64,000 nt of DNA from Dasypus novemcinctus (Eukaryota > Chordata > Mammalia > Cingulata > Dasypodidae), in NCBI RefSeq assembly GCF_030445035.2, contig NC_080683.1, forward strand, positions 88,125,675-88,189,674, given 5' to 3'. Position numbers and translations under genes: made by a program. The notes beneath the pieces were generated by a model. The model searched no databases. It saw only the letters and a list, made by a program, of their open reading frames with translations, and had not been told where the DNA came from. Positions 23,451-35,549 of this stretch are shown here, piece after piece; position 1 is the stretch's first letter, and every line of letters begins with the position of its first letter.

Positions 23451-26145
23451 AGGGGACCGTGGGTTTGAGGATCCAGCCACTGTGATGATTCCTTTGGTTT
23501 GGAAAGGGTCACTTCAAAATTTAGTCATTGGGTGAGACTTGCCAATAAGTTTAGCAATATCCATCACCAACCTTCTAAAGGGAGCCTTCTAAAATCCTCT
23601 CGCTTCCCAGGCCAATAGTTTCTGAGCTATACCCGAGCATTCATTCATTTATTCATTCAGCATTTATAAGGCCCTACCAGCACCAGGGTCCCTCCAGGCT
23701 CTGCATCCTCTGGTCAGCACCAAATTTAGGATATTTGGTGTATTTAGAGATATTTGCTTTGAGAACAGCCAAATACTGGACTCCTTACGGCTGCTGGTCA
23801 CCAACGTATTTAGAAACCTGGTTCAAAGGGCCATGTTGTCAAAGCCTTCCCATTCAAGACAATGGATTACCTGAGGAGGACCAATGTTGGTTTCATTTTT
23901 TGCTGACAAGAACCAGCTTCTTCTCGGCGCTTGTTTTGTGGTATGAGTGCTTTTTAATTTAGCACTTAAATTCTGAGAGTCCCTCAGATGCTACTGTTTG
24001 GAAACCTGGCCCCCAAATTTACCAAATTATGAAGAAATTATAGAACAATAAGTATTTTAATCACTTTTTTTGTGGCTTGCAATCAAGATGACAAATGAAG
24101 AAATTACTTAGGATATTATTTCTTAAAACATCCTGTAATTAGTTCTCTTGTTTTCCATCTTCTTGGAACATAATGAGCTTGGCTATGCCTGTTGTTTACC
24201 TATAAAGGAACATGTGAGAAGAGAGGTCTCTCCTAGCCAAACATCCCTAAATTCCTTTCTTTAGAAGATCCTCGTGATGGACTTACACCTTCTTGAAAGA
24301 ACTTTCAGCCAGGTTCTCTTTATGAAGCACTTTCTTAGCCATAATACAATCACATAGAGACCTTAAAGGTGTGCTCAAAGCTTGCCCTGTTCATCTTTGA
24401 CTATCCCCATAAGAAGTGCCTTGTGGTAGGACTTGGTCACCTGTCCTGGGAACGGTGCCCCAACCCACCTTCCTTCCCTGCAATTCCCCACAATGTGTCT
24501 TCGCCCATTAATTTATTTCTCTAAACCTTTTAAAAACAGCTGCAGATATTCAATGAGAATTACTAACATTCTGGTAGGGCATCTAGTACCTATAATTTCC
24601 AAGGCTGCAAAAACACTGAATTTTTAGTTTGTTAGGTTAGCATTCAGAGAGTAATGAAATGATCTGTCATCAATGACATCAGACTTTTGGGAGGCCCCTG
24701 GTCGACAGTCTAATTTGAAAGCTACAGTTGGAATCTGATGAAATCGCCGTGGGTGTTGCACAAGACATCCTTACTGAAATTTAAAGATTATTCTGAAACT
24801 GCTTAGGTAGTGTATTCTTTTAAATGTATATTCCTACACAATGCTAACAAATTATAATTAGCGTGGGTTTCTGGTCATACCATAAGTGCTGTCAATGACT
24901 TGTAAATATGCATGTGTTCCATAATTACTCCATGTACCTGAATGCCAGCCACATACATGGTCCCCTTTAATCTCCTTACAGTTCTGCCAAAGGCACCAGC
25001 TCTGTAATCCCTCAGGAGGCATGTTGCATTGTGGGATATTTAGAATTCAGAGCTGTTGGTCTGAATTCCTACTTAACTTCTATGGATGTTGCATTCATTC
25101 ATTCAACATTTATTGAGTGATATCTATGTATAATTGTTATGTATGATATAAATATATAAGTGTCTGAAGCAGCTTATCCAAAGTTTTTAGTTTGTATCTA
25201 ATTTCGAGCAACTCAAGATGAGCCATATCTTATTGAGGGGGAACTGGCAAGCAACCTTGTGGATAAGTTCATTGCTCTAAAATTCCTATGTTGCAGCCAT
25301 CACCCAGCAACTTCATACAATTGTGGGTGATCATTATTGGAATTTTAGTTCATCAGAGGATAAGATATTGCATTGTGAAAATACTGTGCAGACTTTAAGA
25401 TGCAACAGAAATGTAAGAAGACTTTTTGTTATTCATCAACATGACTATGCTCTGATTTTTTCTATTTCTTCTGAGCTCTTGCTTTGACTTTATTTTTTTA
25501 AAGACCTATACAGGGGCTGCAGGGGTTTTGGAAAGTGACATATGGATGGAAATGAGCTGTACCAACAGATCCTGGTCATGGCGAGACCTGGCTTTTTCTC
25601 TATCCTTTCCCTCCTTGGGCAATTATAGCCTCATCCCGGTATTTTTTCCTCAGAGAAGCTATTTAAAGGCAAACTTTATCTGTTTGCCTCAAGCTATCAC
25701 TGTGAAATAGACACTGGCAATTCTATAGTATTTGGTTTCAAGAAGAAAAAAATAAACACAAATTATATGCATTTGACTTTTGTTTTAAATCTTTGTCGGA
25801 ATGTTGGTCTTCTTCTAGAAACGTAATTGTGCATCAGACAACAATCCCAGTTAGGAAGATTATAGATATAATTTAAAGCAATAAAATGACTCAGGAACAT
25901 TTTCTATAAATGCAAACTGAAATGAAATCTTTAGAAAAAACTAAATGACTCTTGGCAATGTCAAATTTTGCCAAACTTTGGTGATCCATCTGCATAACTA
26001 TCTAGTTCTCGAGCAACAAAGGTCTGTTACATATTGGGCACTGGCTGTTGACTGATCCTGTTTATTCAGCTAGCAATTATCAATCTGTTTAGCTACTTAC
26101 TTTAGCGATCTACCTATCAACATTCCTTTCTGGTATTCTGAGAAA
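23451..26145. other. Repeat-poor block of about 2.7 kb, candidate conserved non-coding DNA
   Basis: I recognise no SINE, LINE, LTR or DNA transposon here, the longest such stretch in an otherwise repeat-dense window. It has homeodomain-like TAATTA/ATAATTA words and 'atgcat' motifs (for example 24,850-24,960 and 25,760-25,780). This fits a conserved enhancer-type region but conservation cannot be judged from one sequence. Confidence 0.35.
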
Positions 26146-26149
26146 TTCA

Positions 26150-26560
26150 TTGATGTGTGCTCTCATCAGTTAGGATATAGATTTTGTTGTGACAGACACA
26201 CAAACTAACAATGGCCTAAATAAAGACAGGACTTCATTTTTCTCCTACATAAAAGTCCTCGATGATTTGAAGCCTCTCTTCCTCTGAGTCATCAGGGGTC
26301 CCTGCTCCTTCTGCATAGTTCAAGATGATTGCTACCATGTCTATATTCCAGCCCGCATGGAAAAAGAAGGTAGATGTGAAGGGCCTGCCCTGCCCTTTAA
26401 GGGTGTCACCTGGAAGTTGCATGCATCACTACTTCTCATATATCAGCAGCTGTAACTAGACCACACGGCCACACCCAGTTGCCAGGGAGCTGGAAAATAC
26501 TGTCCCTATTTTGGTTAGCTTTGTGCTCAGCTAAATTATCAGGGGTTCTACTACTGTAGA
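26150..26560. repeat. Ancient interspersed repeat, class not assigned
   Basis: Resembles the old placental repeat that begins with a 'taacaaattaccac...cttaaaacaacaaa' type phrase and ends in 'agctaaat...'-like sequence; here 'gacacacaaactaacaatgg' and 'cagttgccagggagctgg'. The same family seems to recur at 33,225-33,920. Confidence 0.35.
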
Positions 26561-26649
26561 AGAGGGAAGAATACACAGTAGGGAGCAACTAGCAGTTTTG
26601 GCTAAATGTCTTATTAAATACCCACCTATCGTCAGGATCAAGTCTATAT

Positions 26650-26860
26650 ACTAGTGGTTCTCAAAGTGTGGTTCCTGGACCAGCAGTATCAGTATCACCT
26701 AGGAACTTGATAAAAATTCAAAATATTGCTGCTGCCCCTGTCTGGTCCCCTTCCCCCAAACATCCTGAATCAGAAACTCTAGGGGTGGAGCCCAAAAATC
26801 TGTGTTTCAAACCCTCCCAGTGACTCTGATGCATACTCAAGGTCAAGCACCACTGGTCAA
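26650..26860. repeat. MER5A-type hAT relic
   Basis: 'Ctagtggttctcaaagtgtgg', 'cagtatcagtatcacctagg', 'ctgaatcagaaactctagg' and 'gactctgatgcatactc...gcaccactgg' match a near-complete MER5A with both terminal regions. Confidence 0.8.
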
Positions 26861-27229
26861 GGGTATGTTTTTCCAAAAAAACAGATGAGAGGAAGAGACA
26901 AGCAATCAGTTTCTCATCCTTGACTGCTCTGGTACTTGGGAAGTCACTTCTCGTAAATTCCTCTTCCTGAGGCTCTGCTCAGAGATCCAGCAACCAAGGA
27001 CATGAGTAGCCTTTCCCAGCAACATATTTCCCTTTCTGGGCTCCATTTTTCTCCTATATAAAGTGATTTGGGAGTGGGAAGGGAGAGCAAATGATGTTGA
27101 AGAGCCCTCCCACCCTGCCACTTCACAGTTCTTGCATGGCTACTCTATCAGCCTCATCCTTCCTCACTGGCAGGCTAAGAAAGTACAGTTCTGGGCTTAG
27201 AAACAAGGGCCTCAGAGAAGGACAAGACC

Positions 27230-27430
27230 CCAGAGGTGAATCAAGCCACCCCCACTTGCTAACTTGGTGATCTTGGGCAAGTTGCTTACATTCTCTGTGT
27301 CTCAATTTCCTCACCCGTCATTGAGAACAATGGTGTTAACTTACTGACTGCTCTGAGCATGCGTGAGATGTGCGTGCATAAAACACACAGCATAGTGCCT
27401 GGCATGAAGGAAATGCCAAGTGAATGGAAG
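27230..27430 (+). repeat. MIR SINE, sense
   Basis: 'Ttgctaacttggtgatcttgg', 'gcaagttgcttacattctc', 'tctcaatttcctcacccgtc' and the 3' part 'cagcatagtgcctggcatg' are in MIR order. Confidence 0.75.
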
Positions 27431-27724
27431 CGCTTGCCATGGTGTGCATCTTGTACTTACCTGGAACACATGTCAACTCAACAACAGCTAGTTCCCAGGT
27501 ACCTCTCTTTACTTGGGCAATCTTTTATTGGATTTGTTATTTGATTATCTCCTCTTTTGTGAGATCCTACAAACCTTGGAAAAGAGATGAAGTTGATCTA
27601 AAATTTTATTCCTCTGGAAATCTGAGGCCTTCCCTACAGAGAAAAAAGCACCGCTCCATTAGCTCTACTAGCTTACACACTGGATATCTACAGATCCTTT
27701 CTTAGATGTTGGCTTGCTTGAGCC

Positions 27725-28060
27725 TCATATAAAAGGAAAGGCAGCTTTATTCCTACTTTGCAGGTAAGGACACAAAAGCTCAGCATGATTAAGTGACTGA
27801 AACAAGGCCACCCAGCAAGTCAATAGGCAGTCTGGATTCAAATACTCACGTCTGATTATTTGAATAACCTCTACCTCAGGTCTCCCCCAAACCCAGAGTC
27901 TAATTATATTATAGAAATTGGTTCTCTTCCATTTCTCCTGATAGCCCATAAACTCTTAGCATCTCCCAGTCTTCATATTACCTTTGGTTTCACAGTACCT
28001 AATCTGGCACCTGGCTTGGAGTAGGTGCTAAACAAATATTTATGGAATGGCAAAACAAAT
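27725..28060. repeat. Antisense MIR followed by an L2 3' tail
   Basis: 27,740-27,870 is antisense MIR ('ttgcaggtaaggacacaaaagc', 'gtgactgaaacaaggccac', 'ctggattcaaatactc'). 27,955-28,060 is a sense L2 end ('cagtacctaatctggcacc', 'gtaggtgctaaacaaatattt', 'atggaatgg'). Confidence 0.6.
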
Positions 28061-29195
28061 GAAAGAAAGAAAGCCTTTGGACTTCCACACCAGGGCTCTT
28101 TGCATTCCGCTCATGACCTTTTTTTTGCAAGCTTTTAGAGTCCTGGCACAAATTTTACAGTTAGAAAAGCTTCCTCTGTTACCACCCCCACCCGCTAGAA
28201 ATAAGGCTGTCTGTGCATCACCAGTCCACTGGTGGCCAAGCATGGAATGGTTGATACTGCGTGAGGCAGGTACTCTCTAATTCTCTACTTGTCCGCCTCC
28301 TCCTCCCTTCCTCTGGGACTCACCATCTCCAGCCCTGAGTTCTTTTTGTTGGTGCTCTGCAAGCAGGTGCCCCTCAGTGGGCACAAACAACTCCAAAGAT
28401 GGGGGAAGGAAAAAGGAAGGGATGCCCACTTCCCCTATCGATGTAATAGAGGAGAATTCTCCCTTTAACATCATCCTCTCTCCTCCCCTTGTGTCCCCCC
28501 CTGGGGCATCCCTTCTCCACTGTCAACATTTGTCTCCTGTTGGCCAGATATTTGAATAGACTTTGCAATTAGAGAAGTCACACTTTGTGGCTGGCAGGCT
28601 GTCTATGGTGCCTGGGCCTTCAGCAGAAAACCGTGTGGCTTTCAGAAAAAGGACATGCCAGCCAGGGCCAACGGAGGGCCCATGAGGACAACTAGTGTCT
28701 TGTGGGAAGGCCCCTTTGAGGCTGGACTCAGGTAAAGATGCAAGATGAGCTCGTTTGACTTCCAAGGGTTTAACTTGGAGTTGCTTCACCATCCCAAACC
28801 ATCCTGTTTCCTTCAGGGAGAGGTGACGCTGAACTACCTTGGCAGCCTTAAAACCCTCTGTTGTTCTATTGATCTTTATCACTCTTGCCCCACTCTAGGA
28901 TTTTCCCATTCCATATTGGGTCGGTCTACCAGTAACTCCTCACAATTGCCAAGTCTAGCAAAGCTCTCTCACGTTACAATCTCATTCAATCCCCAGAGTA
29001 ATTCTGAAGGAAGTAGGCAGAGGAGGTAAAGGTATCTTCATTTTAGGGATTAAAAACAAAACAAAACAAAGACACCTGAGTTCCAGGAGGATTACCTGAT
29101 GGGTTTGGCATACAATGCAGGAAAAAAAGCTAGATAGAGAATTTGCATTCTAATCCTGATAGTTCATGGGCTGACTGTAAGGCCGGGCTCACTCA
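28061..29195. other. Unique sequence, nothing assigned
   Basis: Mid-GC DNA with several short overlapping frames on both strands (for example 28,523-28,882 minus and 28,745-29,029 plus); none has recognisable homology. A possible short antisense MIR piece lies at 28,975-29,050. Confidence 0.4.
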
Positions 29196-29207
29196 CCTTA
29201 CCCTTTT

Positions 29208-29640
29208 TTTAAAATAAAAGATTCAACTTATCCATCTCTCTCCCCTGCCCCCCACCCGCCGCCCCTTTGTCTGCTCTCTGTGTCCATTTGCCGTGTGCTC
29301 CTCTGTGTCTGCTTGCATTCCCATCATGCAGCACTGGGAAACTGTGTTGCTTTTTTGTTATTGTTGCACAGTCTCACTGCATCAGCTCTGTGTGTGTGTG
29401 TGACGCCACTCCCGGGCAGGCTGTGCTGTTTTCGTGTGGGGTGGCTCTCCTTGCAGGGCGCACTCCTTACGCATGGGGTACCCCTACATGGGGGACACCC
29501 CTGTGTGGCACAGCACTCCTCGCGCATGGCAACACTGTGTGTGGGCCAGCTCACCACACGGGTCAGGAGGCCCTGGGCATCAAACCCCGGACTCTCTACA
29601 TGGTAGGCGGACACTCTATCAGTTGAGCCACAACCACTTC
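29208..29640 (-). mobile_element. DAS SINE, full length, older subtype
   Basis: Antisense copy from the T-rich tail to 'gagccacaaccacttcc'. Near-perfect duplications of about 12 bases, ccttaccctttt-type, at about 29,196-29,207 and 29,641-29,652. The body has extra insertions such as a short TTATTG repeat near 29,357. Confidence 0.9.
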
Positions 29641-29844
29641 CCTTACCTTTTTGGCATCAGCTTTCTCACCTGCAATTCAAAGGAAAAAACGATCTCTGAG
29701 ATTTCTTTGGTTTCAAAGTCTTTATTTTTAAGGCCATTTAATTCATAAGTAGCTTAAATGTGATTAGACCACCATGGGGCCATGCCTTGCCACAGAAGTT
29801 AATCTTTAGGTGATTTTAATCCCTCCCCCTGCTTAATTTTTATG

Positions 29845-30235
29845 ATGGAAAATTTCAAACCCACACACACCCCATATGCCATAAACACGCTTCAACATCG
29901 ATCAACATTTTGCCAATCTTATTTCCTCTAACCTTGTGTATTTTAAAAAAATTGCTGTGATATTTTAATGCAAATCCCAGATGTCATGTTACTTGTTGCT
30001 TCACCAGTACAAATTTCAGTACTCATTTCTAACAGATAAGGATATATTTTTAAACATAATCACTATGCCATTATTACAGCTAACAAAATTAACCATTTCT
30101 CCTTAATACTATTTCCATACCATATTCTAATCTTCCAATTGTCTCAAAAATGCCCTCCCCGCCAAACCTTTTTTAAAAATGGGACTCTGCGATTTACTTC
30201 TATTCTGTATATGGGAAGACAAAATTAGAAAAGCC
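29845..30235 (-). repeat. Old L1M 3' region, antisense
   Basis: 'Atgatggaaaatttcaaac', 'gcttcaacatcgatcaacat', 'aatgcaaatcccagatgtca' and 'cttccaattgtctcaaaaatg' follow the antisense 3' region of L1M-type elements. Confidence 0.6.
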
Positions 30236-31255
30236 CCCATCAGGGCTCTATTCCTCAGGCTACTTGGTACCTTATCTATACCCTAAAGCAGAAATAGGGT
30301 CTCTTTAAAAAGGGTCTTAGGATTTCTGGTGATGCAGGGGAGTTCTGGACAGGGCATAACACAGTTCTGTGGCTAGAGGTATGGTAATGGATACTTCCAA
30401 AGAAGCTGGAGTATGAAGTTTAACCACTGTCTGGAGTTATCCAAAAGAAGCCTTTTTTTTATGATTTGTTCATTCCAATCAGCATGCAAAGATGGTTCAG
30501 GAGTTGTATTTGGTGTGCCTCTTCCAAGTCTCTGTTATCTTTCCCCTTTCCCTTTTTTTTCCTTTTATGCTATTGATTTGTTTTTGGAGAAAACAGGTAA
30601 TTTTTTCTTGGAGAATGTCCCATATTCTGAAGTTGACTAGCTGCTTCTTTGTGGTGCTAACTTTGTGGTGCAGATCTAGGGCTTTGATCAGAAATAAGTT
30701 CAATTTTTCAACTTCCAGGTGGTGCTGTGTACTTTCTATTGCATGACCTTTTGAGGCACATGAAGGCTGGTTGTCCACTTTGGTGATTTTAAGACTTATA
30801 CTGATAAGAAGATTCAGATAGTATCATTTACCTTATAAATGAACTCATTTTTATTTGTACTTTTCTTTAACCTACATCTTAACAGATCCATCAAAGTTTT
30901 AAAAGTTGCCCTTCTCCTATTCTATTTCATCTTTTTCAACCTTTTCCTATTTCCTATGGTAGATATTATTTTCTTTCTTTCCCACCACTAAAATATGAAA
31001 GAAAAATGAAAAGCAGCATGCTTTAGAAAACCCTTGGACATATACCCAGACATTTGATTTGGTATAAGGACAATCTGCTGCTCATTACAATAGTTACTGA
31101 TACCATTGAGTTTTGGGTTGCTGTTTTATAAGCCTCTCATGATTAAAATTCTTAAAAGTAACTGAGAATTTATACTTAGGTAAGTTATGTGAATGAGGGG
31201 TTCTGAGGAAAGATAAGTATCACCTTTAGGATTCTATAAAGGATTTTTTTCCATT
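30236..31255. other. AT-rich sequence, possibly decayed L1
   Basis: No definite gene. The low-complexity T-rich stretches and opposed short frames (30,492-30,746 and 30,497-30,778) have no support. Confidence 0.35.
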
Positions 31256-31259
31256 GAAG

Positions 31260-31706
31260 GATTTTTTTTTCTTTATTAGTAAAGTTGTGGGTTTATAGAA
31301 CAATAATGCACAAAATACAGGATTCCCATACACCACCCCATAACATCTCCTTGCATTGGTATGGAACATTTGTTGTACTTGATGATAGCACATGTTTATA
31401 ATTGTACTATTAAGTTCCATGGTTTAACTCAGGGTTCACTGTGTAGTATAGTTCCGTGGATTTTTAAAAAAAATTTATTCTGTTACCAATACAATATAAC
31501 ATTTCCCCTTTTAATCACATTCGGTTATTTCAGTGCTGTTCATTGCGTTCACAATGTTGTACTACCCTCACCACCACCCATTACCTAAACATTTCTATCG
31601 TTCCAAGTGGGAACCCTGAACATTTTAAGCCTTAACTTCCCATTCCCTACCCCCACACCACCCCCTGGTAACCTATATTCTAGCTTCTGACCCAAGGAGT
31701 CAGCGG
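31260..31706 (-). mobile_element. Lineage L1 3' tail (xenarthran type), antisense
   Basis: 'Aaagttgtgggtttatagaac', 'ggattcccatacaccacccc', 'acatttgttgtacttgatga', 'ttcacaatgttgtactaccc' and 'ctggtaacctatattctagc' match the L1 3' UTR common in xenarthran genomes, as I recall it. A short duplication, aggattttt, flanks it at about 31,258-31,266 and 31,707-31,715. Strongly 5' truncated, no ORF. Confidence 0.7.
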
Positions 31707-31715
31707 AGGATTTTT

Positions 31716-32225
31716 AAAATGTCCTTTTGCTCAGCAGGTGTACTTTAGTTTCTCTCCACACAGAGGTCTGCGACAGGCATGCTCCCAGCCTGGTGGCTGG
31801 GCAGGGCGCCCATCTCACCCAGAAACCTTGTCAGTCTCACCTGCTGTGGAATAACTCACTTATGAATGGAGTCCGATGTGTATCCTTCACTTTCATTGTC
31901 CTTGTATTAATTTCGATCAGGAACGCTGATAATTGTCTCATGTCAGGGACTATTGTTATTTTAAAAAGCAGTAGGAACCTGTCAGCGTTACTTCTAAGCA
32001 AGTGCTCAGTAATTAGAGTGGGTCCTACATGCTCTCACATACATTTACATCCCTAAGGAAGTGCAACCTGCTTTTGAGAAGAAAAGGCTTTTGCAGTAAA
32101 TGATCATTGAGGTTGGTTTTTAAAATAGAATACCGTCCTTTGTGCCCTGCCAAACCTGTTCCCCAGCTATCTGCCTTTCTTTCCTGTCTTCTTCTTCTCT
32201 TTCTTCTTCTTCATTTTTTAAATCA
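31716..32225. other. Unique sequence with a CTT-rich stretch
   Basis: A CTT/TTC-rich tract at about 32,186-32,214. The frame at 31,727-32,056 has no recognised homology. Confidence 0.4.
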
Positions 32226-32229
32226 TTCG

Positions 32230-32410
32230 CTATGGGAGAGGAACACTGGCTTTCTAGGAAGCCCTGGCTCTGACCCTTCCAACTAATGCTGTGGCTTTGT
32301 GTGAGGCGCTGAGGCTCTCAAACTGCTGCAGCTGCCTCCTCTTTACAGAGAGGTTAATAATCCCTACCTGGAGATTAACTGGAAAGATTAAGGAGATGTG
32401 GTATCTGCAG
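32230..32410 (+). repeat. MIR SINE, sense, diverged
   Basis: 'Gaagccctggctctgaccc', 'gtgtgaggcgctgaggctctc', 'gaggttaataatccctacctgg' and 'ggaaagattaaggagatg' in MIR order. Confidence 0.55.
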
Positions 32411-32509
32411 AGGCCTTGTAAACTGCGAAGCACCATATGCTTGAATGGCACGGCTCTTGCCTCCTATTCTGCCCGAACTATGGAGTTTAAAACCCTTTAG
32501 TGGCTCCCC

Positions 32510-33020
32510 CCACTGCGGATGTAACGGAGACTCTTTAAAGAGCTTCTTAGGCCTGCGGGACCTGCCCTCCCTTCTCTCCTCGGTCCTGTCCTGATCCCTC
32601 TCCACCCTGGTCTCTCTCAGTCCAGACCTCGAGACATCCTGCCTTTGTTTCACACGCTTGAATGTGCTGTGCTTTACCATCTCCCTGCCTTTGAGCGTGC
32701 TGTCTCCTTGGCTTAGATCCTGGTCCCTCACCTCTCCTCTTTCCTTGGCTAATGCAATCTCAATCTTCACATCTCTCTTTAGATATTGCTTTTTCCAGGA
32801 AGCCTTCCCTGATCTCCACAAATTGTAGGGTGCTGGCAGAGAGATTTTAATACCTTATGTTGTAATTCTCCATCAACTCATCTCTCTCTGTCTCATTAAA
32901 CCGTGACTTCTTTGAGGGTAGGAATCATTGCTTTTAATAATGCATTTTTCTTCGTAGCTCCTTGTCCTATCTTGGTGTACTGTACATACTTGGTGCTCAG
33001 TTTAATAGATGAATAAATCA
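32510..33020 (+). repeat. L2 LINE 3' region, sense
   Basis: 'Ccaggaagccttccctgatc', 'cgtgacttctttgagggtagg', 'cgtagctccttgtcctatc' and 'cttggtgctcagtttaatagatgaat' are L2 3' landmarks in order. The minus frame at 32,375-32,821 runs through it and is not a gene. Confidence 0.7.
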
Positions 33021-33224
33021 CCAAGTCCAACCCTAGGTTCTTTGTGGCAAACTGGCATCTTCTTTCTCCAACTTATTTTTCAAACTTTACAATTATTATC
33101 TCACTGGGCATAATCTTGTTTCCTATAGCCTACAATTTCATGCTTTATTATATATATAGTCCTTTTTTCTAATTTCTGGGGGTAACTTATTATTCTGAAT
33201 CCCAGGGTAGGTAGAAATCCATTC

Positions 33225-33920
33225 TTATTGTAAAAGTTATCTATTACCCTGTAATAAATTACCACAAAACGTATCTGCTTAAAGCAACAAACTTTATTTC
33301 ACAAGGTTCCTATGGGGCAGGAATCCAGGAGCAGCATGGCTGGGTGGTGCTGGCTCAGGATCTCTGGCTCAAGATGTTGGCCAGGGCTGCAGCTATCTGG
33401 AGGTTTACCCAGGCCTGAAGGCTCCACTTCCAAGATGGCGCACTTACATGGCTGTTGGCTGGAGGCCTCAGTTCCTTGCCACAGGGACCTCTTCTTGGGG
33501 CTGCTTGAGTGTCCTTACATGGCAGCCTGCTTGCCCAGAGACAGCAAGCAGGGAGAAGCAGTGCCTTTTTTTTTTTAAAGATTTATTTATTTATTTATTT
33601 CTCTCCCCTTCTTCCCCCCCCCCACCCCGGTTGTCTGTTCTCTGTGTCTATTTGCTGCGTCTTCTTTGTCCGCTTCTGTCGTCAGCTGCACGGGAATCTG
33701 TGTCTCTTTTTGTTGCGTCATCTTGCTGTGTCAGCTCTCCGTGTGTGTGGCGCCACTCCTGGGCAGGCTGCACTTTCTTTCGAGCAGTGCCTTTTATGAC
33801 TCTGTCTCTGAGGCCTTACACCCTTACTTTTGCTTTTCTTCTGCTTTTTAGAAACAAGTCACAAATTCCAGTCCACATTCAAGAGGAAGGAAATTGGGAT
33901 CCACTTTTTTAAAGGGGGTA
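33225..33920. repeat. Ancient interspersed repeat split by a SINE
   Basis: 'Ccctgtaataaattaccac', 'gcttaaagcaacaaactttatttc', 'gatgttggccagggctgcagc', 'ggctggaggcctcagttcc' and, after the SINE, 'aacaagtcacaaattccag' with 'cattcaagaggaagg' fit one well-known old placental repeat whose name I cannot fix. Confidence 0.5.
33570..33782 (-). mobile_element. DAS SINE, 5' truncated, with target-site duplication
   Basis: Antisense copy with T-run, ATTT units, C-run and body, stopping at 'gggcaggctgcactttctttcg'; the remaining body and the tRNA-like head are absent. Perfect 13-base duplications, agcagtgcctttt, at 33,557-33,569 and 33,783-33,795 show that it inserted in this truncated form. Confidence 0.93.
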
Positions 33921-34433
33921 CCAGAGGATTTGTGGATATTAAGATACCTCATCCATCATATGATATAATTCATTTTATTTATCTAATCTGATATTGATGG
34001 GCATTTGAATTGTTTCTTTTCTTTTTATCTACAAACCCTGCTACCATGGACAGCTTTGCACATACTTTCTGGAACACACACCAAGAGCTTCTTTAGAGTA
34101 TATTTGTAGGAATAGAATGGCTGGACATGCCAAGCTGTTTACTAAAATGGTTGTTCCAATTTGCATTTCCACCAGCAGTGAATAACTACTATGGTTGTTT
34201 CACACCCTCACCAATCCCTGACATTGTCAGTTTTCTAATTTTAGCCATTCTGGTAAGTATGGACGTATAGCACTGGCAAGGAAGAGCATCTTTTTGTGTG
34301 TATATCGGCTATTGGTTTTAACTCTCTGTGAAATACCTGTTCAAGACTTTTGCCCATATTTTCTCTTGGGCTGATTTATATGAATTTTCACAATAGGATC
34401 TGCTTACTACTCCTTGGTAAAGTTTGTGGCTTG

Positions 34434-35385
34434 TTTTTTTTTTTAACATTTATTTATTACCGCCCCCCGCCCCGCCCCCAGTCTCCCTGCCCTTTTGTGT
34501 TGGCTGTCTGCTTTCTGTGTCCATTTCTGTCTCCCCCCCACCCCACCCACTCCTTCCACATCAGCAACCTCTTTCATCAGTGTGGCACATTCATTGCACA
34601 TTCACTGCTACACCTATGGATTATAGTTTACATTGTAGTTTACATTCTCTCAGTCCATTCAGTGGGTTATGGCAAGATATATAATGTCCTGCATCTGTCC
34701 CTACAATATCATTCAGGACAACTCCAAGTCCAAAAAATACCCCCATATCATACCTCTTCTTCCCTGTCCCTACCCTCAGCAACTTCTGTGGCCACTGTCT
34801 CCACATCAATGATACAATTTCTTCCATTGCTAGAGTCACGATAATTCTATAGTAGAAAACCAGTAAATTCAGTCTAATCCATATTTTATTCCTCCATCCT
34901 GAGGATCCTGGGATGGCAATGTCTATTCCACCTCTAAATTGAGAGTGGGCTTAGATCTCACATGGCTGATGGATGGGATTCTCCTGCTTGTATTCATCGT
35001 CTCTCTCAGTTCCCTGGTGTGGTGGCTGACCATCCTCACCTCCCTGTTAGCTGACCTGAGTAAGTCCAACAAACTAGAGAGTATGTGTTACAACTCTGCT
35101 GAAGCTCAGTGCCCAGCCGGCACATGGACAGTCCAGAGTTCAAGTCTCCCGAGCATACACTAACCCCAGCGCCAACCACAGGTTCAATAAAAGTTGCATT
35201 TTTCTTGTGTCATCTTGCTGCGCCAGCTCTCCACATGAGCCAGCACTCGATGTGGGCCAGCTCTCTCCTCTGGCCAGCTTGCTATACAGGCCAGCTTGCC
35301 TTTACCAGGAGGCCTCAGGAGTTGAGCCCTGGACCTCCCATATGGTAGATGGGAGCCCAATCACTTGAGCCACATCTGCTTCCCT
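34434..35385 (-). mobile_element. DAS-type SINE whose middle is replaced by L1 3' sequence
   Basis: The left end (about 34,434-34,532) is a SINE tail ending 'tgtccatttctgtct'. The right end (about 35,193-35,385) is SINE body and head ('gtcatcttgctgcgccagctc' ... 'gagccacatctgcttccc'). In between, about 650 bases are antisense lineage-L1 3' sequence ('ggattatagtttacattgtag', 'ggcaagatatataatgtcc'), the family also seen at 52.8 and 53.5 kb. Outer duplications of the type tggcttgt(c)ttt at about 34,427 and 35,387 fit one SINE insertion into the old L1. The inner left junction falls in a C-run shared by both elements. Confidence 0.7.
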
Positions 35386-35549
35386 ATGGCTTGTCTTTTA
35401 ATTTTCTTTTTGGCATTTTTGATGAACAGCGCTTTTACTTTTTGTGTGTGTGTTGTTCAAAGTGTTTTTGTTTTTTCTAAATTAAAGCAGTTTTATTCAC
35501 ACCAGAAACTTTTAATTTTAATGTACTTTAAATCTATCAATTGTTCCTT

